Assembly: GCF_019175385.1 (NCBI RefSeq)
Contig: NC_083342.1
Location: 121,148,376-121,212,375 of the forward strand
DNA: 64,000 nucleotides
Source of the DNA: Lycium barbarum
Taxonomy: Eukaryota > Streptophyta > Magnoliopsida > Solanales > Solanaceae
Direction of reading: 5' to 3'
Position 1 is the stretch's first letter. Every line of letters begins with the position of its first letter. Below, in pieces: positions 46,378-59,286 of this stretch. The notes beneath the pieces were generated by a model that was given only the letters and a program-made list of their open reading frames with translations, made no database searches and was not told the origin of the DNA. A program made the position numbers and the translations under genes.

Positions 46378-46880
46378 TGTTAAAAGTCATCACCAACTTA
46401 ATCTCCAAGACAATGGATAATCAATCTAGAATGCTCAAGTAGCACTTCTAGAGAGTTGAGAGTACTCTAGAATGAAAGTTCTAGAGTAGAGTCTAGAAAG
46501 AACAACTCTAGAAATATATAGAAGTGTAATTCTAGAATTAGGTAGTTGGGAACATTCTAGAATTGAATAGTAAATACCCCTAACTAGATCCTTCCATCAC
46601 CTCCTATAAATAGAGGTGGTTTATTTGAGTTGTAAGCAAGAGAGAGTAAGCTAGTACTCAAGAAGTGAGAGCAAGTAAGGTGTGCTCAAGTAAAGAGTGT
46701 AGCTGAAGCAAACAACAAGTGAGTGATCAAGTGACAAATAGTAGAGAGTAACAAAAGAGAGTTGCTAGAGTGTGAGTGCAAGAAAAAATTTAGTGTAAGA
46801 ATTATAACACTGAAGCTGGTCCTTACTTTGAAATATAAAATTCAAGTTGTGTCTGGCATTGTGCTCGACGATTTTCAACA
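46378..46880 (+). mobile_element. Solo LTR with TCTAGA-rich U3
   Basis: 503 bp, starts TGTTAAAAGTC and ends GATTTTCAACA, flanked by the 5-bp duplication ATTTA (46373-46377 and 46881-46885). The U3-like part has eight TCTAGA words (46426-46563), followed by the TATA box TATAAATA at 46606-46613 and a GA-rich leader, giving the plus orientation. No internal domain. The length suits copia. Confidence 0.8.
46426..46613 (+). promoter_or_regulatory. TTCTAGAA cluster plus TATA box in solo LTR
   Basis: TCTAGA occurs at about 46426, 46449, 46468, 46481, 46493, 46508, 46532 and 46557. Two copies (46531-46538 and 46556-46563) are the full TTCTAGAA, which fits the heat-shock-element core TTCnnGAA. TATAAATA lies 43 bp further on. 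A heat-responsive promoter is an inference. Confidence 0.5.
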
Positions 46881-47212
46881 ATTTATAGAAAAACTGTCAA
46901 AGAATTTCTCCTTTATTTGTTATATGGTATATATTGTATATTATGTAATTTAGTTAATAGTTGAGTATATATGTAACTTCCCCGTTACTTTTTGCTCAAT
47001 GTGCTACCAAGGTTTTGGGTATGGGTCGGAGTCCTATATTTCACTCAAATGCTTCAAATATATTTTTAACTCCTAAAATATTTTAGACTGACACATATTT
47101 ATACTTATTGTTCCATATAAATTAATCTTGCGGAACCAATTAAACATAAATGTAAAGAATCTTATAAATTAATATAAGTATAAAAAAAAATACACGTGTG
47201 AGAGTGTAATAT

Positions 47213-49237
47213 ATTATTCATGAAATGGTCACTTATTGAAGACGGTGTGATGAAACAGAAGTCCAGAGTGCAATGGATGAAACTAGGGGACTCCAATACA
47301 AAATATTTTACTGTTGTTGTTAAAGAAAGGGCACAGAGGAAACACATCTAAGAACTCACTGCTTTGAGTGGTACAAAACTGACTGAGCCAAAAGCCATTA
47401 TACATGAAGTTGTCTTGTTTTATAAGGGCCTCGTGGGAACTACAACACACACATTACCTGCAATAGATAGAACAATTATGCAGAAAGGACCCCAACTCAC
47501 CCATGAGCAGAAGCTGTTTCTACTAATAGATGTCACTGATGCTGAGATCAAAAATGGTTTATGGGCTATAGGAGAAGACAAAGATCATGGGGTAGATGGC
47601 TTTAATGCATGTTTTTTCAAAAATTCCTGGCTTGTTGTCAAAGATGATATCATACTGGCTGTTAAAAGTTTTTCTCCTCTTGTAAACTCTACAAAGGAGT
47701 GAACTGTTCTTTTATTACCCTGGTGCCCAAGGTGGCCTTTCCTGTTACAATAAAAGAGTACAGACCAATAGCATGTTGTACTGTTCTTTATAAAATTATC
47801 TCTATAATTCTAGCTGGCAGACTCCAATCAGTCATTCCCTCAATCATATATGAGGCCCAGGCTAGTTTTGTTCCAGGCAGGAAAATAGCTAATAATATTG
47901 TATTAGCTCATGAACTGGTAAAAGGGTACACTAGAAAAAATATCTCTCCTAGGTGTATGATTAAGGTGGATTTGAAGAAAGCCTGTGACTCAGTTGAGTA
48001 GATTTATTTGGAACAGGTGATGGAAGGGATTGGATTTCCAACAAAATTCACTAACTGGATTATGGAGTGTGTTAGAACTGTTAACTACTCTGTGGTGGTT
48101 AATAGGAAACCCACAGAACCTTTCGATGCTGCCAAAGGTCTTAGACAAGGGAAACCCATATCCCATTTCTATTTGCTATTGTTATGGAATACTTGAGTAG
48201 GCAGTTGAATGGGTTGAAAACAGTGAAGGAGTTTAGGTATCATCCTAGGTGTGCTAAACTGGGCATAACACATCTAAGTTTTGCTGATGATTTGTTGTTA
48301 TTTGCTAGAGGTGATGCTGCTTCTGTGGCCTGTATTCATGAATGTTTCAATCAATTTTCTGCAGCTTTTGGACTAGAGGCAAATATGGAAAAAAGTTCAA
48401 TATACTTTGGTGGGATTGCTCAGGGGGACAAGGACACTATACTAAGGCAGCTGGGCTATGGGCAAGGAGAACTTCCGTTGAGGTACTTAGGGGTACCATT
48501 AACAACAAAAACGTTATATGCGATTCAATGGCAAGCTTTAATAGAGAAAATGGCGGATAGAATTTCCTCTTGGACTGCTAAACAACTCTCTTATGCTGGA
48601 AGAATACAATTGGTTCAAACAGTGTTGTTGGGAATCCAAGCTTATTGGTCCCAATTATTTCAAATCCCCTCTAAGGTGATGAAATTAATAGAGGCTCATT
48701 GTAGAAGTTATATATGGTCTGGTACTAATTTAATCACAAAGAGAGCTTTAGTATCATGGGACAAATTATGCTCTACTAAATATGTGGGTGGACTAAATCT
48801 CATTAACCTGAAACTATGGAATAGAGCTGCTCTGACTAAGAGTTTTTGGGATCTAGCCCATAAACAAGACAAGATGTGAATTAAGTGGGTGCATACTTTT
48901 TACATAAAAAAACCAACAGCTTGACCAAATGCCAATACATAGTCAAGCTAGTTGGATAGTCAAGAAAATTATTGAGGCAAGAGTAGTAGCTTCCCTACTT
49001 CAAACTGTGAATAATGAGAAAAAGCTTTTAAGGCAGACCTATCTCCAGTTGTTGGATCATACGGTTAGAGTTCTTTGGAAATGTTATATGTTTCGAAATG
49101 CTTCTAGAAGAAAGGCAATATTTACATTGTGGCTACACTTTTAGGCCAGACTACCTACAGGACAGAGGCTGCTGAATTGGGGTATGGACATTGATGCTGG
49201 TTGTGTGTTCTCCACTGCCTTCCTAGAGACTAGGAAT
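47213..49237 (+). pseudogene. L1-type LINE, 5'-truncated ORF2 (left part)
   Basis: Plus-strand non-LTR retrotransposon remnant. It begins mid-ORF2 with the SRVQWMKLGDSNTKYF region typical of plant L1. RT follows in several frames: YRPIACCTVLYKIISIILAG (47760s), ASFVPGRKIANNIV, IKVDLKKACDSVE with stop, LRQGKPIS, the catalytic LSFADDLLLFARG (48270s), then YLGVPLTTKTL and ISSWTAKQLSYAGRIQLV. Multiple stops (for example 47349, 47700, 47999) and frameshifts. It is interrupted at 49237 by an LTR element and continues at 58213. Confidence 0.9.
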
Positions 49238-51441
49238 TGTAACACCCCGTATCTTGGAACTAAGTTTAGACTCATATCATTAGAGTCTTAGTGGAAAAAC
49301 TGAAGGTTTGAACGTTTTGCGAAAATGGTTGATAGGCCTACTTCGGGCAGCCATAAATCCTTGATTAGTTGGGAATTTGAGAAAGTACCCTTAATGAAAG
49401 TTGTAGTATGTAGAAATACCTTTCTAACGATATAAGGACCAAGCCAATCAGAGATCGGAGCAAGGAGGTATGATCGTCTCAATATGGCTAATAGTAAGGC
49501 ACTTAAAATTCTATAGAATCGGCTAAGTTTTCAATACGTCTGCTTTCCAGTCCAATTTCGTGAAAATCCATTGGGAATTTCAGGAAACTTAAAACATGAA
49601 AGTTGTATCCCTTTGAAATATCTTTCCAACGGTATATTGTGGAGCCCAAACAGAGCTTTGTACAAGGAGTTATGACCAGTTTACTAAACACTTCCTGGAA
49701 TTGACACACTGGGCGCGTGAGGGCGCCCCGCATCGTGGGCCGATCGCGCAACTCTGAGTAGTGACCTGCAGAATGTCGCGCGATGCACCCGCATCGCGGA
49801 CCTATCGCGAAACAGGTCGATTTCGGGTTAAAAGTTGGGATTTCGCGTTTTAAGTTATATTTAAGTTTGGGGTTTATTTCCCTAACACCCGTAGTCACGA
49901 AAAATTACCCTAAAGTCAGGAAGAACAAGTCCCAAGCCCCAAGAACCTTCCAAGGTAAGTTTTATCATAATTCTAGGTTGAATTCAAGTTCCTAATCCCT
50001 TTCTAACTTGAGTAAACCTTTCCAACTCAATTCTAATATATACTCTAATAATCTAAGCAAGAAATCATTGTTCCTAAACTAGGATTTTCAAGAAAACCCA
50101 TCCCAAGGTTCAAGAATTCAAGACTTTGGAATTCTTCTTCAAAGATTCAGACTTTTCTTCAAGTTTTGGAGCGATTAAGGTATGTAGAATTACTATCTAC
50201 GTGTGGGAACATCATTGTTCTTCCCCACGCCTCATAATCCATAAATTATGATTCTTTACGAAAACTAGAATTTCTATACCATGCTCATGATAACCCTAGG
50301 TTCATGTCCATGATTATATTATCTATGAATTGTTATAATTCCATTGTTGAGTTCTTAATATTTCTTTATGATTATTAAGAATCTATCCGTAATCTATGAA
50401 AAACCCATATATATCATTCTATGGGTTCATGCATGCTAGTTTATGATATATTGTGTTATTTCAAGAAAGTACTATATATGTTTTACAAGTTTATGCAAAC
50501 AAGTTATAATTTATGATATCCATGTACAAGAAAAATATATTCATGAAAACCATGGGCAGCAAGTGCCACTTATTTTACATGTTCATGATTTTGGGAGTTG
50601 CTTTAATTACCGAGGAAGGCTTCAGATAGCCTGAAACTACGTAGCCACCGTAGGATGAGGATCGCTCCACCCATGTCCCGGACGATCTCTCATAATGACT
50701 GGATCTTTTTATATTTTATTAAATCTCATGTTCCCTGGCAAGGACTGAGTGTTCTGCTGGCGGGACACAAGCACTAGACCACGGATCGGTTATAAGTTAT
50801 TGCTCTCCCTACTTATGATATTTTTACTATGTTTTATATATATGTATTCATGTTCATGACCAGGTTTCAGTTCCTATCGTTATTATTTCATGTCCCATGT
50901 TATTTCATTCAGTTGTTTTACATACCAGTACATTCAATGTGCTGACGTCCCCTTTTATTGCCCGGGGGCCTGCATTTCACGATGCAGGTACTGATCTACA
51001 GGACGACACATCTGCTCAGTAGGACAGCATTCGTATCAGCTTATTGGTGAGCCTCATCTCATTCAGGGTTTAGTGAACTTTTGTTTTATGATTAGTTATG
51101 CATCTAAGGTATGCTAGGGGTCTTATCCCAGTAAGTATGTTTTCCAGTCAGACTCATGATAGAGGTTTCATAGACTAGACAAGTCAGTTATTTTATGTCA
51201 GACTTCCGAAGTCGTATATCCATTTTGGCTCATTCATGTTATTTCCGTACTCATGTTTAAACAAGTATTTTTATTAAGTATTATTACTTACTACGTTTTA
51301 TAAAGGCTCATCATGCATTCACGTTATATTCCGCTCATGTTATGCATTATGATGATTCAGCAAGCCATATGATTCGCTCGGTCACATGCAGTAAGGCACC
51401 GAGTGCCGTGTTTCGCCCAGGCCATGGTTCGGGGCGTGACA
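49238..51441 (+). repeat. Gypsy-like element, 5' LTR (2204 bp)
   Basis: TGTAACACCCCG...CGGGGCGTGACA. It is very similar to 55995-58207, with scattered substitutions and one visible indel in the GC-rich part (near 49710-49740 versus 56465-56510). Small frames repeat in both LTRs at equivalent positions and are not genes. Confidence 0.95.
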
Positions 51442-51771
51442 AAGCTTGGTATCAGAGCCTAGGTTCAAGTGTCTTAGGGAGTCTATGAAACCGTGTCCAG
51501 TGGGATCACTTTTACATGTGTGTGCGCACCACACATATAAATAGTTGACCACCAAGACATTTAAGTTTGTCTCACTTCTTTCAACTCTAGATCGTGCAAT
51601 AGAGCTATGTTATCAGAAATCACTCGGACTCGTGTGTTGTTTCTCGTTCTACCGAATACGCCTCATCTCAGTGGATGAGGAAGATGTGAAACTAATCATT
51701 ATCGATGTGTTGCTTTCAGATAGAGCTATCAGGAGTTATTCTGACTCGTATGCATTGCATTCTTTCAGAAA

Positions 51772-52191
51772 ATGTCTACTAAGAGAAAGGCAACTTCGGG
51801 CTCGAGGGCTACCATTGATGCGACCCCAGAGACGAACTCTCAAACTTCGAGAGTTCTAATTTTTCAATTATGCGACTGTAGGTCATCAGAACCTGCTTCA
51901 AGTACCACTAATGTCTCAACTCAGACCAATGTGAGGAAAAGGGGTTTTCATAATCCTATTCGCGGCAAGTGTAATAAGAGACATCAAGGGGTGTGTCGTT
52001 ATGGCACCCATAGATGTTTTAGTTGTGGCCGGCAGGGTCACTATCTGAAAGATTGCCCACAAGTGAAACAGGATAACAAGGGTTTTTCGCACCCCATTTG
52101 CAGTACGTGTGGAAAAAGACATACAGGAGTGTGTAGGATAGGTTCGGATATGTGTTATAATTGTGGTCTCCAAGGCCACATACAAAGATAA
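51772..52191 (+). pseudogene. Gag remnant with two tandem zinc-knuckle modules
   Basis: The ATG at 51772 opens a frame carrying two repeats of the layout C..C.KRH.GVCR.G...C..CG.QGH: the first ends in a complete CCHC knuckle (CFSCGRQGHYLKDC) and the second in CYNCGLQGHIQR followed by a stop where the last Cys codon should begin. Only the C-terminal, nucleocapsid-like part of gag remains; the capsid region is missing or unrecognisable. Downstream fragments show no pol motif. Confidence 0.75.
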
Positions 52192-55100
52192 TGCCCTTCA
52201 GTTATGCACAATAGTAACACTAAAGGTGGTGGTGCAATTCGTTCCCCCAGACCAGGCATAGCCAATTCAACAACACCGTTCGCAGCCCATAGTACTCGGG
52301 TACTAGTAGACCAAGGCACTGATAGGGATGAAGTATTAGGATTAAGTGTGGATCAAACAAGTTATCATGATATGGTAGATCGCCAGGACTCCGATGTGCC
52401 GTCACATGTGTCATAGGTATGCCAATAATTTTCCCTCTTTGTCACATATGAGATATTATGCCCTAGATCTATTATGTCTTATGTGGTTATTGTGCAGTTG
52501 ATAGTTCATATTTAAGACCCCACGAGGTAGCATGTTACGAAGTTAACTGCAGCAGGCATAAATAGTCCACGGTAGTTTTGAGCAGGGGAATAGCCTAAGA
52601 GCCAACCACTTGTAATACTAGAAAGTCTCGACTTTTTCAGGGATATATATTTTTACCATATGATCTATGCACATTACTAGGAAGGGACTGATGCGATAAG
52701 AAAACCACGAGCAGACGATATTGAATTTTCATAGGGTTAGTTTTAAATTATTTAAGCTTATCCAGATCAGACCTAGAGAGTATGACGTTAGTAAGTTACT
52801 ACAAGAAGCAGATATTACTATGAGATAAAAGATATGACAATCCCCTCTTAGGTTATGCAATTAAGTATTTATCCCGGGTGTGTATAGTATGATATAATTT
52901 TGAAAGTGTATAGGGAATTTGGGGTTAGTTGTTATAATAGTATGATATAATTTTGAAAGTGTTTAGGGAGTTTGGGGTTAGTTGTTCCAATTCCTTGTTT
53001 GAGACAGATGAAGTTTCCTAAGTGTGATTCATGTCTATAGTTCAGAAAGACAGTATACAACCCCAAAATAGAGTCAGATAAGGAGAAAAAAATTTAGAAA
53101 TAACCTTATGCTTCACTTTAGTACTCAGAGAAGAATTAGAGGATATGATGCTAGCAAGTGGTTAACAGAAGCATAGTGAGTAAGTTTGAATAGACACAGT
53201 GAGTTAGAAATTTTCAGCAGAGTTAGTAGAAGTACGATTTGAGTTACTTAGTCAAGTTACCACTACTAAGGTAACTGTCTGAATACACCGAAGGCGTGTT
53301 AGAACCCAAAGGGTTTAAGTTAAATTTGAAGTGTAGAAATTAGTGAAAGAAGAAAACCATCTAAGCAGTAAGAGAGCAAGCTACAGAAGAAGAGTCTTTA
53401 AGAGTTATCATAAAAGAGTTTTCCCCAAGACTGACAAAGCTAGTATGCCAGTTATGTACATTAGAAACCCGTTCATTTAAGTAATCCAGTTTTCCCAGTA
53501 AGTAAGACTTGCTTGAAGTAAGCCGAAGAAACGAGTCATCAGTATGCTAGAGGAAATTAGCAGAACCACTAGATGACCACTTATCGCTAACTCGAGAGAT
53601 CCACAAGCTTTAAATGTCAGCTTTTGAACTAAGGGAGAGATTGTGCGATAAGGTGACGATATAGATTATATGTTTAGTAAGTTGATTGGTGTTAAGGAGA
53701 TTATGTTAGAGGATCACAGTTTCAAGTAGCCAAGATAAGATACGTAAAATGTGATTTTTGTCATGCTGTTGAGATCAAGTACTAGGTAATTATGTTATAA
53801 GATAAAGTTCTAGAGTGAATAACGGGTTTTAAGGGTATAACGGTTCCAATTCCAGAGTAATTCATGTACTATATGGTACTAATACCCAGACGTACTCTAC
53901 TCGTGCCTTTCGTACCCATATCATGCCTATGTTAGAGATTGATACTCCGCGTTTAAGATACAAGAATTAAGACTTCATACGATAGTAAGTTATGCAAGGG
54001 AATTTCCTTTCATGTCTGGCACTTCTGATGTGCTCATGTCTAAAGTTAAAAACCGCATTAAGGTCTCACGTATCTATCATGCTTTTATACTCATGTCCAT
54101 GTTCTAGCATCTAAGTGCTTTTCAAAACTGATGATGATCTTGACCCCTATGATTATGTTATCCATGTTACCACATACTCGTGCCCCAATTCATTTCGCTA
54201 TGCATTCCACTTATAGCGGTATCGTAACAATGATTATGTGAGATAATAATGAAGGTGAACCAAGATGGATGTCCTACCCATGATTCTATGTAATTAGTGC
54301 TTATGTTCCTTTAGCTAATGTTTTACGATCATGATGACATTATTCCTTTTTCCTTTCGCTAAGTATCTAGGCCTCGTTATGTTCAAGGTGACTTTCTACC
54401 CATGTCTTAGATGCTCGAGGAACGAGTTATACATGCCTATAATCCATTCTTTCATGTGTCTTATTTATAACAAGGGCGTTTACTCAATGTGATAAGAGTA
54501 AACTATGTTGAACCATGTCCCATTCTGTAAGTATAGCTAAGTTCCAAAAGTGATATCTTATCCATCCCTATGTCTCTAAGTACTCAAGAGTGAAGCCTAC
54601 AACTTATACTCCCTTTAAGTCACACTTATGTCTTATTCACACTTTAATATTCATGAGCTAATGTCTAAATGTCAGGGTATGTAGCTTCGAAGTACTTATG
54701 TAAACGCCGTGTCTCTCATGCCCCATGCCATGCTACTCATGTATTCATGTCTTATGCCATATTAGTCCCATTTCAATGTATAAATGCTCCATGTTATGCT
54801 CTTCAGTCTGATGTACCCATGCCACATATATCTTCGAAGATGAAAGTTTGATTTGTATGAATGATCCCTTTCTCTCACTCCTTAATGATCCGCTTATAAT
54901 AATAAGCAAGGTAAGTCAAGATATTCATATCTATGTTTCAGAGCGAACAAGGTAAGGTTCGAAATAAGGTATGTTCCAAGTTTATAGTAAGATCCCTTCA
55001 GGTATTCTATGGTACTAATTATCTCAAAAATATTCTACTCAGATTTGATGTATCATGTCATGCCTATGCTAGAGCTTTATGAATACCTATGTTAGAATCA

Positions 55101-55994
55101 TATTCCTAGTATATGACTCAACTCTATCTCATTTGCACCGAGTGGCACTTGCATTCAGAGCCTAAGTAGTACTCTTATCTCTTATGTTTATCGTGGTAAC
55201 ACACGAACATCTATAATCAAGTCTCTAAGTGTTCAGATCTTGCCTACGCTCAGTATTCAAACCTCATGTTGTAACAACAATGTTTTCGACATTCAGATCT
55301 CATGTTATGATGTCCATGTTTACACGTGTTTGTCTCTTATAAAAGTTTAGCATTCATGTTTTCATGCCAGCCAGTCTTCGTGTATTTATGTCCCACGTCA
55401 TGCTCCTCACGTCTAGGTAATCATTTCATGTTCGTGCCTATTTTCCAGTACTCATGTCATTCATGCTTACAAATTCTCTTCCAAACCCCATGTATAGTAA
55501 TCATGTAATCATTCCGCCAATAATCACGTGCTCAGGCCAGCTCAGTATTCATGTTAGCCATGTTCAAGATTCAGTAATTAAGATTATGCCACATCATATG
55601 TATTAAGATACCCTGTGAGGTTTATGTTTATACTTTAGTTAGCTGACAGACGTTTGAGAAATGTCATGAGAGTCCGAATTACGAAGGAAGTCCTGCCATA
55701 ATTTTTATAAACTCTAGAGTTAGTAGTAACTCTTAATTATTATTTATGAATCGAGGACAACGGTTTCATGATTCTAGTTCATGTAGGTGTTACTCAGTTT
55801 CATGTTCCTATGTACATGTTTACATGTAATCACGTATTCAGTTCTCATGAATCCATGACCATGTTTTCCTGTAATCATGTCAAGCTCTTATGTTTCATGT
55901 CATTTCCATCACGTTTATGTATTCCTGCCATGTCCAGTCCCATACCTAACCAAGACCTATCATTCGAGGACGAATGATCCCAAGGGGGAGATAT
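52192..55994 (+). other. Internal region of gypsy-like element without pol
   Basis: 3.8 kb with frequent stops in all frames and many CATG/TCATGT words, especially 53800-55970. Includes a ~54-bp tandem duplication at 52884-52989 (AGTATGATATAATTTTGAAA twice). No protease, RT, RNase H or integrase motif could be read. Confidence 0.7.
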
Positions 55995-58207
55995 TGTAAC
56001 ACCCCGTATCTTGGAACTAAGTTTAGACTCATATCATTAGAGTTTTAGTGGAAAAACTGAAGGTTTGAACGTTTTGCGAAAATGGTTGATAGACCTACTT
56101 CGGGCAGCCATAAATCCTTGATTAGTTGGGAATTTGGGAAAGTACCCTTAATAAAAGTTGTAGTATGTAGAAATACCTTTCTAACGATATAAGGACCAAG
56201 CCAATCAGAGATCGGATCAAGGAGATATGATCGTCTCAATATGGCTAATAGTAAGGCACTTAAAATTCTATAGAATCGGCTAAGTTTTCAATACGTTTGC
56301 CTTCCAGTCCAATTTCGTGAAAATCCATTGGGAATTTGAGGAAACTTAAAACATGAAAGTTGTAGCCCTTTGAAATATATTTCCAACGGTATATTGTGGA
56401 GCCAAACAGAGCTTTGTATAAAGAGTTATGACCAGTTTACCGAACACTGCCTGGAACTGACACACGGGGCGCGTGAGGGCACGCGCAATGGCCCCCTATC
56501 GCGGGCCGATCGCACAACTCTGAGTAGTGACCTGCAGAATGTCGTGCGATGCACCCGCATCGCGGACCCATCGCGAAACAGGTCGATTTCGGGTTAAAAG
56601 TTGGGATTTCGCGTTTTAAGTTATATTTAAGCTTGGGGTTTATTTCCCTAACACCTCTAGTCACGAAAAATTACCCTAAAGTCAGGAAGAACAAGTCCCA
56701 AGCCCCAAGAACCTTCCAAGGTAAGTTTTATCATGATTTTAGGTTGAATTCAAGTTCCTAATCCCTTTCTAACTTGAGTAAACCTTTCCAACTCAATTCT
56801 AATATATACTCTAATAATCTAAGCAAGAAATCATTGTTCCTAAACTAGGGTTTTCAAGAAAACCCATCCCAAGGTTCAAGAATTCAAGACTTTGGAATTC
56901 TTCTTCAAAGATTCAGACTTTTCTTCAAGTTTTGGAGCGATTAAGGTATGTAGAGTTACTATCTACGTGTGGGAACGTCATTGTTCTTCCCCACGCCTCA
57001 TAATCCATAAATTATGATTCTTTACGAAAACTAGAATTTCTATACCATGCTCATGATAACCCTAGGTCCATGTCCATGATTATATTATCTATGAATTGTT
57101 ATAATTCCATTGTTGAGTTCTTAATGTTTCTTTATGATTATTAAGAATCTATCCGTAATCTATGAAAAACCCATATATCTCATTCTATGGGTTCATGCAT
57201 GCTAGTTTATGATATATTGTGTTATTTCAAGAAAGTACTATATACGTTTTACAAGTTCATGCAAACAAGTTATAATTTATGATATCCATGTACAAGAAAG
57301 TTATATTCATGAAAACCATGGGCAGCAAGTGCCACTTATTTTACATGTTCATGATTTTGGGAGTTGCTTTAATTACCGAGGAAGGCTTCAGATAGCCTGA
57401 AACTACGTAGCCACCGTAGGATGAGGATCGCTCCACCCATGTCCCGGACGATCTCTCATAATGACTGGATCCTTTCATATTTTATTAAATCTCATGTTCC
57501 CTGGCAAGGACTGAGTGTTCTGCTGGCGGGACACAAGCACTAGACCACGGATCGGTTATAAGTTATTGCTCTCCCTACTTATGATATTTTTACTATGTTT
57601 TATATATATGTATTCATGTTCATGACCAGGTTTCAGTTCCTATCGTTATTATTTCATGTCCCATGTTATTTCATTCAGTTGCTTTACATACCAGTACATT
57701 CAATGTGCTGACGTCCCCTTTTATTGCCCGGGGGCCTGCATTTCACGATGCAGGTACTAATATACAGGACGACACATCTGCTCAGTAGGACAGCATTCGT
57801 ATCGGCTTATTGGTGAGCCCCATCTCATTCGGGGCTTAGTCAACTTTTGTTTTATGATTAGTTATGCATCTAAGGTATGTTGGGGGCCTTGTCCCAGTAA
57901 GTATGTTTTCCAGTCAGACTCCTGATAAAGGTTTCATAGACTAGACAAGTTAGTTATGTTATGTCAGACTTCCGAAGTCGTATAGCCATTTTGGCTCATT
58001 CATGTTATTTCCGTACTCATGTTTAAACAAGTATTTTTATTAAGTATTATGATTTACTACGTTTTATAAAGGCTCATCATGCATTCACGTTATATTCCGC
58101 TCATGTTATGCCTTATGATGATTTAGCAAGCCATGTGGTTCGCTCGGTCACATGCAGTAAGGCACCGAGTGCCGTGTTTCGCCCAGGCCATGGTTCGGGG
58201 CGTGACA
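55995..58207 (+). repeat. Gypsy-like element, 3' LTR (2213 bp)
   Basis: Pairs with 49238-51441; preceded by the polypurine tract and followed by target duplication GGAAT. Confidence 0.95.
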
Positions 58208-58212
58208 GGAAT

Positions 58213-58768
58213 CACCTGTTTGCTGAGTGTGTATTTGCGAAAGCTTTTTGGACCAGACTAATGCAGTGGCTCCAGAATCAGAAATACAGTGCAAGGACTT
58301 GGGAACAACCCCTGTCTTAGAATCTAACACATGGAAAAGACAAATCTCAGAAAGCTCAAATCTTCAAGCTAGTGTACACTGAAGGGGTTCATGCTATATG
58401 GTTGGAGAGGAACGAGGGAGTATTTGAAGGTAAGATTAGATCAGTGGAACACATTACTAAGGATGTGGCATTCGCTTGCAATGTGAGAGCTATTCCTGGA
58501 ATTAGTAGACTGCTGCAAACATACCTATTCTAGTTGACTGATTCTTTGTAATTGTGTTTGAGTTTACTATCATCTAGCCTGTTGGTGCAAGTCCTGGAAA
58601 CTCATTGTTGAGGGCTGAACTGCACTATTGTCTGTGTAACAGGCAGAGTTTAGGAGTTGGAATATTTATTTGAGGCAGCTAGATGTGTGTAGCTAGGCTG
58701 TGGTTTTGTAAGGTTCACTTTGATGATTAATAAAATAAATTTAGATACAAAAAAAAAAAAAAAAAAAG
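58213..58768 (+). pseudogene. L1-type LINE (right part) with 3' UTR and poly-A
   Basis: Resumes the zf-RVT region at the LINE C-terminus (HLFAECVFAKAFWTRLMQWL). A nonsense codon follows near 58320, then a 3'UTR and a ~20-base poly-A at 58749-58768. It joins 47213-49237 across the LTR element. The LINE's own target duplication was not identified. Confidence 0.85.
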
Positions 58769-59017
58769 ATATATATACTATCCATGATTTGTTAAAAATT
58801 AATTAATGTAACAAAATGCCTAAGTTAATAAAAAAGAGTTTAACGACCGAGTTACCATCAAAATGTGTTGGATGACTTTTTTTTTTTTTTTTTTTTTTTT
58901 AAAAAAGGTAACATATCATAGCTCATTACTAATATCATACTTGTTCAAAAGCATGAGAGACTGATTAAAAAGAACTCAAAGATTTCAAGCTTTTCATTTT
59001 TCAAAGAAGATAGTTTA

Positions 59018-59286
59018 AACATGGAAAATTGAAGACACAAAAGGTAAATTTCCTGAGAATTATACTACAGGACAATGTGTAAAGGGCGGCGTTTACAAAG
59101 GAAAATTGATGCGTGGCGGTAAATTTACAGCAGTATCTATTCGCATTTGTCCCAATGAGAAAATTGCGTTTAGGTACATCTATGATTTATAAAGGTTGTG
59201 AAGAACCACATGTAGCAACGGGTTACACTTTTGTCGAGGCTAAAGACAGTAGCGGACGTGCTTTTACGGAACCTCTTGAGTCGTGA
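59018..59286 (+). pseudogene. Unrecognised coding-like relic
   Basis: An open stretch of about 59 codons without an ATG (59018-59194; contains FPENYTTGQCVKGG and GKLMRGGKFTAVSI) passes, by a +1 shift near 59170, into another open stretch ending at the stop 59284-59286 (contains HVATGYTFVEAKDSSG). Composition is less AT-rich than the surroundings. I do not recognise a family. Confidence 0.3.

Larger units (their letters stand above)
49238..58207 (+). mobile_element. Non-autonomous LTR retrotransposon (Ty3/gypsy-like) inside LINE
   Basis: 8970 bp with LTRs 49238-51441 and 55995-58207, flanked by target duplication GGAAT (49233-49237 and 58208-58212) within the LINE. The primer site TGGTATCAGAGCCTAGG starts at 51447 (Met-tRNA); the polypurine tract AAGGGGGAGATAT ends at 55994. 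The internal 4.5 kb has a gag with zinc knuckles but no recognisable protease, RT or integrase. The TGTAACACCCCG start and GGGGCGTGACA end resemble solanaceous Del/Tekay chromoviruses (inference). Confidence 0.92.

Noticed and set aside
51545..51859. 104-codon frame just inside the gypsy-like element.
   Set aside because: It overlaps the gag frame beginning at 51772 in another frame and has no recognisable domain.
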